Source: an uncultured Clostridia bacterium (GTDB lineage Bacteria; Bacillota; Clostridia; UBA1381). From it: a stretch of DNA of 64,000 nt. The notes beneath the pieces were generated by a model that saw nothing but the letters and a program-made list of their open reading frames with translations, was not told the origin of the DNA and did not search any database. How positions within the stretch are numbered: position 1 is the stretch's first letter; every line of letters starts with the position of its first letter. Positions 1-6,527 of this stretch are shown piece by piece. The DNA is taken from assembly GCA_934489015.1 (NCBI GenBank), contig CAKSSN010000014.1, positions 7,894 to 71,893 of the forward strand. The letters are read 5' to 3'. A program made the translations under genes and the position numbers.

Positions 1-1896
1 GCCGGAAACCATACCCTTGTTGTATGCCCATATTGCCGCATCAAAATAATAATCATCTGCGGAAATATCCGAAAACGGATTTTCGGCGCTTGCTTTCGGT
101 GAGCCTACCGCGCGCCATAGAAATGTTAAAATCTGCGCTCTTGTGCAGGTCTGCTCCGGTGAAAAGGTATTTGATGTTGTGCCTGTTGTAATTTTCTTTT
201 CAACCGCCCATTTTACCGGAATTTCAAAGTAATCTCCGGCCTTTACGTCAGTGAAGACTGTGCCGCCGGTGTTCGGCTGTACGTTTGTGCCCGTCGTGCT
301 GTCACCGATTGTGAAAATAACCGGAACAGTTGAGTTGAGCTTCATTTGATAACCGCCGTCAACCTTTGTCAGCGCTTCTACGGAAATCGGCATATATGAT
401 TCTATACCGTCACTCGTTTTGCAGATAACATATTCCTTTATCATTGTGTCCTCATCCGCAAAATTCATAGTTCCCGCACTGGTTGTAACCGATGTAATAG
501 GCTTTTTCGATACTGCAAATATCTGTACCGAATGGGTGAGGTCGTTTCCGACGCCGATAAAATCGTACCCTTCTTTCAAAATATTTGCCTTATGTCCCGG
601 ACTGTTCATCCACGAGGTCATTGCACGCTCTGCGTCGCCGTGACCCGGTGTACATTTGTTGATATTCTCTCCCACTCCCGCATATTTGGATAAATCATCA
701 ATTGCTGTTTTGAACGCTGTCCCGTTGGGGCGTGTGTGTGAAAAGCTTTCATTAATTTCTTTCTCGCGAATATCACACGCTGCCTGGAGCGGTGAAATCA
801 TACTCAAAAGGTTGTCGCCGACTTTTGCGCGTTCAATGTTTGTTTTTCGTAAAATCTCCCATTCTTCTTTGTTGACGGAGAGTTTACCGGTCGGCATTTT
901 TCCGATAAGCTGCGGAATTTCTTCACTAACTCTCATTTCGCGGGTTTCTTCTTCAAGGGTCATAACCAAGTATCCGAGAAGCTCGCCCGCTTCTTCAACT
1001 GTTGCATTCCTCTTTATAAAATTGTCCTTCCATGCAACCGTTGATCCGTTCTTTACAGCTCCGAGTGCTGCCGCAAGCATATCCTCCTTTGTTGTCTTGT
1101 TTGTGTAGACAATATTTTCAAGGGCTTTGCTTACCGCTGCTCTGTCCTCCTCGATTAAAATCGAATTTTCGGTAACCACCAAAGGAACGGTTTTTCCTAC
1201 CGCGACTCTGTCCGAAATGCCTCCGCAATTAAGTGTCAGCGTTGCCGAAAGTGATCCGTCAACTGTTGTGCTTGCCTTTGTAAGCTTGAAGTCGGCTTTG
1301 TTCAGCGTTATTTTAACGCCGCTTTCGCTGCCTGCCGCCGTTTTCGCCATATTCAAAATGTCGTCCGCAGTAGTATCGTTTGAAACGTCAAAATCCCATA
1401 TTGCCGCACTTATAGCTTTCTTTGCCGCTTCAATGCTTTTTTTCGACTCTGCGGCATTTTCGTTTGAAGTATTATCTGTGCTTTGTGAATTGCTGTTGCC
1501 GTCATCAATACTCAAACTTCCCGAAGAAGAAAATTCTTTTTTTATCGAATATGCTTCCTCAGCGTCGTCTAAATAGAGAATTATGTCAGCGCTCATGTAA
1601 CCTGCGTTTCCGTCCTCCGGACTTGCAATCCTGAATTTGTCAACCAGATAGCCTACCCCTACACTGCCGTCAACGGTGTAATCGCACGCTTCAAAAATCA
1701 GGTTTTCAAGATCATCTCTTGTAAAGCTCTCATCAATATCCGCTTTGTCGATTAACGAAAGCAGCTCTTTCATGCTTTTTTCAACAGCGGTTTGCGCATC
1801 GCTTACGACAGTTATAGCATATGCTGTCGGCAAAGGCATCTGCACTGAGGCTGTCAGCAAAGCCGCCGCACAAACATACGCTGTGAGCTTCTTCAT
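1..1896 (-). CDS. Secreted CAP-domain (SCP/PR-1) protein with C-terminal SLH domain, cut by the window edge
   Basis: The reading frame is open from an ATG at 1896 (AAAGGAG ten bases upstream) to base 1, giving 632 residues with no stop, so the 3' end is missing. Residues 1-26 form a signal peptide (MKKL, hydrophobic core, cleavage near TAYA). A Ser/Asn/Glu-rich stretch follows. A CAP domain lies at about 345-460, with SFSHTRPNG and GVGENI followed by SWMNSPGHKANIL. An SLH domain (FTDVKAGDYF, then TRAQILTFLWRAVG) starts near 545, and a second SLH repeat appears to begin at the edge. CAP plus SLH is a common Clostridia surface architecture; SLH repeats bind pyruvylated wall polymer. The substrate or function of the CAP part is unknown. 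It has its own promoter and a hairpin leader. Confidence 0.85.
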   Translation of the reverse strand, partial: MKKLTAYVCAAALLTASVQMPLPTAYAITVVSDAQTAVEKSMKELLSLIDKADIDESFTRDDLENLIFEACDYTVDGSVGVGYLVDKFRIASPEDGNAGYMSADIILYLDDAEEAYSIKKEFSSSGSLSIDDGNSNSQSTDNTSNENAAESKKSIEAAKKAISAAIWDFDVSNDTTADDILNMAKTAAGSESGVKITLNKADFKLTKASTTVDGSLSATLTLNCGGISDRVAVGKTVPLVVTENSILIEEDRAAVSKALENIVYTNKTTKEDMLAAALGAVKNGSTVAWKDNFIKRNATVEEAGELLGYLVMTLEEETREMRVSEEIPQLIGKMPTGKLSVNKEEWEILRKTNIERAKVGDNLLSMISPLQAACDIREKEINESFSHTRPNGTAFKTAIDDLSKYAGVGENINKCTPGHGDAERAMTSWMNSPGHKANILKEGYDFIGVGNDLTHSVQIFAVSKKPITSVTTSAGTMNFADEDTMIKEYVICKTSDGIESYMPISVEALTKVDGGYQMKLNSTVPVIFTIGDSTTGTNVQPNTGGTVFTDVKAGDYFEIPVKWAVEKKITTGTTSNTFSPEQTCTRAQILTFLWRAVGSPKASAENPFSDISADDYYFDAAIWAYNKGMVSG

Positions 1897-1922
1897 GTTT
1901 ATTCATCTCCTTTTTTGTTGTC

Positions 1923-1962
1923 GGGTACAGAAAATCGGTGTATTCCGATAAGTCACCTACCC
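1923..1962 (-). promoter_or_regulatory. Hairpin 5' leader of the CAP/SLH gene
   Basis: Read on the minus strand, the leader folds with outer arms GGGTA (1958-1962) and TACCC (1923-1927) enclosing a second stem ATCGG/CCGAT (1945-1949 with 1934-1938). It ends about 15 bases before the ribosome site. No poly-T tract follows, so it is not a terminator. I do not recognise it as a known riboswitch class; it may only stabilise the mRNA. Confidence 0.35.
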
Positions 1963-1972
1963 CCATTGATTC

Positions 1973-2001
1973 ATTATATCATATATTATATTTAAATGCA
2001 A
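1973..2001 (-). promoter_or_regulatory. Sigma-A-type promoter of the CAP/SLH gene
   Basis: On the minus strand: -35 TTGCAT (1996-2001), 17-bp spacer, consensus -10 TATAAT (1973-1978). Transcription would begin close to the leader hairpin. Confidence 0.5.
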
Positions 2002-2139
2002 GATTTTTTGGAAAATTGTCACGAAAATTTTATGTTAAAATCACTGCATAATTTTGCAAAGTAAGTTCGCGGTTAATTTCTTGTGAATACTTTACTTTGA
2101 GATTTTTCTCGTCTTTTTATACAAATTTTGCGAAAATAA

Positions 2140-2168
2140 TTGATATTCAGATGATTTTATGATATAAT
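2140..2168 (+). promoter_or_regulatory. Sigma-A-type promoter of the zinc-ribbon cluster
   Basis: -35 TTGATA (2140-2145), 17-bp spacer and -10 TATAAT (2163-2168). It lies about 40 bases upstream of the decayed zinc-ribbon frame and could still drive the downstream LRR gene. Between 2002 and 2139 I see nothing else. Confidence 0.5.
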
Positions 2169-2205
2169 TTTATAATAGTAAAATTGACGTCGAAAGGTAT
2201 ACCTT

Positions 2206-2391
2206 TTGATATTAGTGTGGTTTAGAAAAAATAAGAAACGAAGAATTAAAATCCCGACAGGCAAGTAGATTTGCATAGAATGCGGCGCTAAACTTAAAAA
2301 TGTTTGTCCGAATTGAGGACAAGAAGTGTCACCGGGTGCAAAATCCTGCCTCAAAGGCGAACAAATAATAGTTGGTGAAACAAATGAGTAA
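2206..2391 (+). pseudogene. Decayed double zinc-ribbon protein
   Basis: Frame from a TTG at 2206 (AAAGG eight bases before) reads a basic N-terminus, then CIECGAKLKNVCPN, then GQEVSPGAKSCLKGEQ, ending at TAA 2389-2391. This is the pattern of a small zinc-ribbon protein with two Cys pairs. Two in-frame stops break it: TAG at 2266-2268 and TGA at 2314-2316, the second exactly where the fourth Cys is expected (CPN-stop-GQ). One Cys of the last pair is also missing. About 60 codons in all. It is probably dead, though the third-position changes are few, so decay looks recent. Confidence 0.55.
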
Positions 2392-2479
2392 AAACTACAA
2401 AACAATACTTTTGCCAGTTTTTGCTATGTGGGTAATTATATCAAGTGCCGGAGGTGATTATGCAAGCAAGGTCGATTGA
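2384..2479 (+). CDS. Possible 31-residue hydrophobic peptide
   Basis: ATG at 2384 overlaps the end of the decayed zinc-ribbon frame. The product has a short basic start and a hydrophobic core (ILLPVFAMWVIISS), like a signal peptide or a single membrane segment, then stops at TGA 2477-2479. GTTGGTG is the only upstream purine-rich run, so the ribosome site is weak. It may be the remnant of a longer secreted protein gene. No family is recognised. Confidence 0.25.
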   Translation: MSKNYKTILLPVFAMWVIISSAGGDYASKVD

Positions 2480-2545
2480 AAAAACTAAGCAAAATACAAA
2501 AAATTTTTAAATGCGAAAAAATTATTGGAAATGAGGAAAAAACAA

Positions 2546-3736
2546 ATGGCATTAGTTCAAGCAAAATGCACCAACTGCGGTGCAAATTTAGAAGTCGATA
2601 ATTTAAAGGAAGCAGCAGTTTGTCAAGCTTGTGGTACACCTTTTATAGTTGAAAAGGCTATCAATAATTATAATATAACAAATAATATAAAAGCAGATGT
2701 TGTTAATGTATTTTCTAATGAACAGGATTTTGTTGTAAAAGGTGGAATTTTAACAAAATATAATGGCAATTCAACAATTATATCCATTCCCAACAATGTA
2801 AAAGAGGTTAACATAAATGCTTTTGTTGAGTGTAGTAAGTATATTGAAAAGATAGATATACCAGAAGGAGTTGTTGAATTTGCGATGCAGGGGTGTAATA
2901 ACCTAAAAGAATTAGCTTTGCCAGATTCACTAGAGGCTTTGAATTTACTTGATGCCGAAAAATTATCCATCTTAAAATTAAATGATAATATAAAAAAAGT
3001 ATATTTATATAACTTAGGAATAAAAGAAATCATATTTCCACGAAAAGTCAGTTCAGTAGTCTGCAAACATTGTAAACAATTAGAACATATATCCTTTCGA
3101 GGAACATTAGAAAATCTTGCCGATGATGCATTTGACGAGTGTCCTTTATTATTTAATGTGGAATTGCCTAAAGGGTTAAAAAGAATAGGATGTGCCTCTT
3201 TTCGAGGTTGTAAAAGTTTGTATGAAGTGGTTTTCCCCGAAGGGCTTGAAGAAATTGATGGCGTTCCTTCAGATTATGATGGCTATGGCGGTTGGGGGGC
3301 TTTTAGCGGATGCAATAATTTGCAGAAATTGACTATACCTGATAGTGTTCATTGGATATGTTCGGAAGCATTTGCAGATTGTCGCATTATTGAAATTTCG
3401 GCATCTGAACAATGGAAAAAAGAACATTGGAGAGATTTCGATTGTTTGCAATCTTATAAACCAAAAGAGGGCTGTTACATTGCAACCTGTGTTTACGGAT
3501 CATATAATTGTCCTCAGGTTTGGACGCTTCGCCGTTATCGTGATAATACTTTGGCGAAAACTTGGCACGGCAGAGCGTTTATACATACATACTACGCAAT
3601 AAGCCCTACCATTGTAAAATGGTTTGGCAATACAACTTGGTTTAAGAAGTTATGGCGTGGCAAACTTGACAAAATGGTTAGAAAGCTAAACAATGACGGT
3701 GTTTCAAACGCACCGTATGAAGACAGGAGATGGTAA
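2546..3736 (+). CDS. Zinc-ribbon, BspA-type leucine-rich-repeat and CFI-box protein
   Basis: A 396-residue protein from ATG 2546, chosen because GAGG lies at 2533-2536; a TTG at 2525 would add seven residues. Residues 8-32 carry an N-terminal zinc ribbon (CTNCG, then CQACG). From about 70 to 300 there are irregular LRR_5/BspA-type repeats (IPEGVVEF, LPDSLEAL, LPKGLKRIG, FPEGLEEI). The last 90 residues match the CFI-box C-terminal module: GCYIATCVYGSY, LRRYRDNTL, GRAFIHTYYAISP. There is no signal peptide, so it is likely cytoplasmic. The combination is seen in Clostridia, usually of unknown role; zinc-ribbon heads often serve as recognition or scaffold modules. Local A+T is higher than in the flanking genes, suggesting acquisition. 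Confidence 0.75.
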   Translation: MALVQAKCTNCGANLEVDNLKEAAVCQACGTPFIVEKAINNYNITNNIKADVVNVFSNEQDFVVKGGILTKYNGNSTIISIPNNVKEVNINAFVECSKYIEKIDIPEGVVEFAMQGCNNLKELALPDSLEALNLLDAEKLSILKLNDNIKKVYLYNLGIKEIIFPRKVSSVVCKHCKQLEHISFRGTLENLADDAFDECPLLFNVELPKGLKRIGCASFRGCKSLYEVVFPEGLEEIDGVPSDYDGYGGWGAFSGCNNLQKLTIPDSVHWICSEAFADCRIIEISASEQWKKEHWRDFDCLQSYKPKEGCYIATCVYGSYNCPQVWTLRRYRDNTLAKTWHGRAFIHTYYAISPTIVKWFGNTTWFKKLWRGKLDKMVRKLNNDGVSNAPYEDRRW

Positions 3737-3738
3737 TA

Positions 3739-3879
3739 ATGGCAGTATTAAAATGCAAAACGTGCGGCGGCAATATTGAGGTTGGAGAAAACAAAAACAT
3801 ATCATTGCGTGCAAGTCAGAATTGTAATATTTATCTCTGTTATGCATATCTTAACGCCAACACAAAGACAGAGCATTAA
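3739..3879 (+). pseudogene. Truncated zinc-ribbon protein
   Basis: ATG at 3739 follows the LRR stop by two bases, with AGGAGATGG upstream. The 46-residue frame begins MAVLKCKTCGGNIEVGENKN, the standard first half of a zinc-ribbon protein, but the expected second Cys pair is replaced by unrelated residues (SQNCNIYLCYAYL). This looks like a frameshifted or recombined remnant. It is the third zinc-ribbon frame within 1.7 kb. Confidence 0.45.
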
Positions 3880-3970
3880 ATGCAGGGCAGATATATACGG
3901 TTTTATTCATTTCAATAATATCTAACCGACATTTGAAATAAGGCTGATTTTTATGCAGCAGAGCAATTTA

Positions 3971-4017
3971 AAAGTGTGGCAGATCGGATAAAATTTAAAA
4001 TCCGTCTGCCGCACTTT
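3971..4017. terminator. Bidirectional terminator
   Basis: Long stem between 3971-3989 and 4000-4017 with an A-rich loop, flanked by A and T runs on both sides. It ends the zinc-ribbon cluster (plus) and the paaK operon (minus). Confidence 0.8.
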
Positions 4018-4035
4018 TTTAGTTTTAAGTCAACC

Positions 4036-4470
4036 TTAAAGTGAATAAGCTTCTTCGGAGTCAAGGAGCTTAAGTCCGTGCTTTTCGGCAGTACCGATAA
4101 GCTTTTCGTTATCGTCAACTCTGAGAATTACAACGGCGCTGTTATTAAATCTGCCGTTAAACGCATACATATATTCTATGTTTACGCCTGCTTCGCCGAG
4201 CTTTGAAAGCACGTCGGCAAGCCCTCCGACCTCTGTTGACATTTCAACCGCAACAACGTTTGTTATTCTTGCGGAAAGACCTTTTTTCTTTATAACGTCA
4301 TACGCCTTATCGGGATCGTTTACAATAAGTCTTAAAATTCCGAAATCGCTCGTGTCGGCAATTGACAAAGCGTTTATGTTAATATTGTTTTCGGCAAGCT
4401 CCGAAAGAATGGCTGCCATTCTGCCTGCCGTATTTTCAACAAAAATAGATATTTGCTTTACAGATTTCAT
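4036..4470 (-). CDS. Tandem ACT-domain protein
   Basis: 144 residues from ATG 4470; an upstream in-frame TTG at 4482 sits directly on the GGAAAGG site, so the ATG is preferred. Two ACT folds are visible: QISIFVENTAGRMAAILSEL (about 5-70) and TNVVAVEMSTEVGGLADVLS (about 70-140). ACT domains bind amino acids. This family is often encoded next to phenylacetate-CoA ligase in Clostridia and archaea, as here with a 27-base gap, and probably senses aromatic amino acids or their products. The ligand is not deducible. It is last in the operon before the terminator. Confidence 0.8.
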   Translation of the reverse strand: MKSVKQISIFVENTAGRMAAILSELAENNININALSIADTSDFGILRLIVNDPDKAYDVIKKKGLSARITNVVAVEMSTEVGGLADVLSKLGEAGVNIEYMYAFNGRFNNSAVVILRVDDNEKLIGTAEKHGLKLLDSEEAYSL

Positions 4471-4497
4471 ATTTTTAATCAATCCTTTCCGGTTTAT

Positions 4498-5802
4498 TTA
4501 AACAAGCTTTCTGTTATCAATAACGCGCTTTGCCTTGCCCTCGCTTCTTGCAATGCTCCTAGGCTCAACAAGACGTACCTTAGCCGAAAGACCGAGCGTG
4601 CTCTGAAGCTTTGAGTGGATTTGGCGTTCAATATTTTCGATTGATTTAATATCGTCAAACTGCAAATCCTCCGCCATTTCAACGCGCACCTCAAGCGTGT
4701 CGGTGTTATTTACTCTGTCAACAACAATCAGATAATTCGGAGTAACAGCGCTGCCCATGTTGAGAAGCACTTCTTCTATCTGTGACGGGAATACATTTAC
4801 GCCTCTGATTATAAGCATATCATCGCTTCTGCCGGTCGGCTTATTCATTCTTACAAATGTTCTTCCGCAGCCGCATTTTTCATAGTTAAGAGAGCATATA
4901 TCGCGTGTTCTGTATCTTATAAGCGGAAATCCCTGCTTTGAAAGCGTTGTAAATACGAGTTCGCCCTCCGAGCCCTCAGGCAAAACCTCGCCCGTGTCGG
5001 GATCAATTATTTCCGCAACAAATTCATCTTCATTTATATGCATACCCGCCTGCTCGCTGCACTCGAACGAAACGCCGGGACCCATTATTTCCGAAAGTCC
5101 GTATATATCGTATGCCTTTATTCCGAGCTTGTCCTCAATTGCTTTTCTCATTGTGTTCGTCCACGGCTCCGCGCCGAATATTCCGAATTTAAGAGAAAGC
5201 TTGTCGCGCACGCCCTTTTCGGCTATTGCTTCACCGAGATACATTGCGTAAGATGGTGTGCAGGCAAGTCCCGTTGCACCGAAATCAACCATTGTTCTTA
5301 TCTGGCGCTCCGTGTTTCCCGATGACATTGGAATTGCCGTTGCTCCGAGAGCAACAATGCCGTCATGAAGTCCCAAGCCGCCGGTAAAAAGTCCGTAGCC
5401 GTAGGATACCTGAACAATATCGTTTTCGTCCGCACCTGCTGCAACAAGGGCGCGGCAAACACATTTTTCCCAGATTTTAATATCGTCTTTTGTATAGCCG
5501 ACAACAATCTGCTTTCCGGTCGTTCCGCTTGATGCGTGGACCTTTACAATGTTTTTCATCGGCTCTGCAAAAAGCCCGTAGGGATAATAGTCGCGAAGAT
5601 CCTGCTTATATGAAAACGGGAGCTTTTTCAAATCGTCAATCGAGTGTACGTCCGACGGCTTAAGCCCTGCTTCATCCATGCGTTTTCTGAAAAGCTCAAC
5701 CTTTTCATACATTCTCTTTACCTGAGCTATAAGCTTTTCGCTTTGCAGCTTTCTGAGCTCTTCTCTGTCCATGCATTCGGTTTCTTTGTTGTAATAATTC
5801 AT
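4498..5802 (-). CDS. paaK: Phenylacetate-CoA ligase
   Basis: 434 residues from ATG 5802, with AAGGA ten bases upstream; a GTG three codons earlier is less well placed. This is an adenylate-forming enzyme: the P-loop-like SSGTTGK is at 91-97, followed by YGYGLFTGG, the YGLSEIMGPGVSFEC region and the hinge/C-terminal RSDDMLIIRGVNVFPSQIEE. A four-Cys cluster (SLNYEKCGCGRTF) is typical of anaerobic homologues. It activates phenylacetate or another aryl acetate with ATP and CoA in the cytoplasm. In anaerobes it usually accompanies indolepyruvate ferredoxin oxidoreductase (iorAB) in aromatic amino acid fermentation. Those genes are absent here, so substrate assignment is tentative. Confidence 0.9.
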   Translation of the reverse strand: MNYYNKETECMDREELRKLQSEKLIAQVKRMYEKVELFRKRMDEAGLKPSDVHSIDDLKKLPFSYKQDLRDYYPYGLFAEPMKNIVKVHASSGTTGKQIVVGYTKDDIKIWEKCVCRALVAAGADENDIVQVSYGYGLFTGGLGLHDGIVALGATAIPMSSGNTERQIRTMVDFGATGLACTPSYAMYLGEAIAEKGVRDKLSLKFGIFGAEPWTNTMRKAIEDKLGIKAYDIYGLSEIMGPGVSFECSEQAGMHINEDEFVAEIIDPDTGEVLPEGSEGELVFTTLSKQGFPLIRYRTRDICSLNYEKCGCGRTFVRMNKPTGRSDDMLIIRGVNVFPSQIEEVLLNMGSAVTPNYLIVVDRVNNTDTLEVRVEMAEDLQFDDIKSIENIERQIHSKLQSTLGLSAKVRLVEPRSIARSEGKAKRVIDNRKLV

Positions 5803-5839
5803 TGGTACCACATCCTTGTTTAGTTTTATAGCTTGCCTG

Positions 5840-6484
5840 TTATTCGGAAGCGGAAATATACCTTCTGTAGGCTTTTCCGTTTACTCGTATTGTAACAGAC
5901 GGGTTTTTCTTTTCAATAACTCTCAAAAGCTTTATAACGGCTTTTGCGTCAAAGTCGTTTACGCTCATGAAAACGCTGTCGTTATCAACCGTTCCGACAT
6001 AAAGTATATCTGCCTTTTCGAGCAGGCGCTGATTTGAGTTGTATTTTGTATTTTCGTAAAGTGCGACCGCTTCAAGAAAGCTTTCGTCGCTCGTGTTTCG
6101 CTTGATAAAGGTTTTTGTGCCTATAATTATTTTGCTTATTTCGCTTATCGGCACTCTGAGTCTGACATTTTTGGCAGGGAGAAGCTCTCCGACATTAAAT
6201 TTCAAAAGAGTCTGATACGGGAAAAAACAGTTATCCCAGCAGCGCAAAACCAAATCCTCGCCGTCTGTCATAATCCATGTTGAGTAAAGCTCGTTAAGGC
6301 ACACAAGGATATAGCTAAGCCCCAGAATAATGCCTATAGCATAGCAGGCAACATACCAGTAGTTTGCCATTATTATATTGTAGATAATAAGCGCAAGCGC
6401 TATAATGCAAAGTGCCGAAACGGTCCACATTGAAAACGAACCGCGCAGGCGCCTTTTTTGACTTACTGCGGCTTTGACTTTCAT
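5840..6484 (-). CDS. Two-TM membrane protein of unknown function
   Basis: 214 residues from ATG 6484, with GGGAG five bases upstream (an in-frame ATG at 6508 lacks this site). A basic N-terminus (SQKRRLRGSF) is followed by two adjacent membrane helices at about 20-65. A soluble domain of about 145 residues follows, rich in beta-strand-like segments (VRLRVPISEISKIIIGTKTF) and resembling the PH-like domains of bacterial membrane proteins. It lies in the operon between the NlpC/P60 gene (43-base gap) and paaK (37-base gap). I do not recognise the family. Confidence 0.65.
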   Translation of the reverse strand: MKVKAAVSQKRRLRGSFSMWTVSALCIIALALIIYNIIMANYWYVACYAIGIILGLSYILVCLNELYSTWIMTDGEDLVLRCWDNCFFPYQTLLKFNVGELLPAKNVRLRVPISEISKIIIGTKTFIKRNTSDESFLEAVALYENTKYNSNQRLLEKADILYVGTVDNDSVFMSVNDFDAKAVIKLLRVIEKKNPSVTIRVNGKAYRRYISASE

Positions 6485-6527
6485 ATTAACTCCCTTCACG
6501 TCAGGCATGAGTTCTTATGCCTAAATC

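Noticed and set aside
656..1108. Plus-strand open frame of 150 codons
   Set aside because: It lies wholly opposite the CAP/SLH gene, has no ribosome site and its composition reflects antisense of that gene.
2281..2391. Selenocysteine at the in-frame TGA of the zinc-ribbon frame
   Set aside because: The TGA sits at a Cys position, but an upstream TAG and a missing Cys show ordinary decay, and no SECIS-like hairpin follows.
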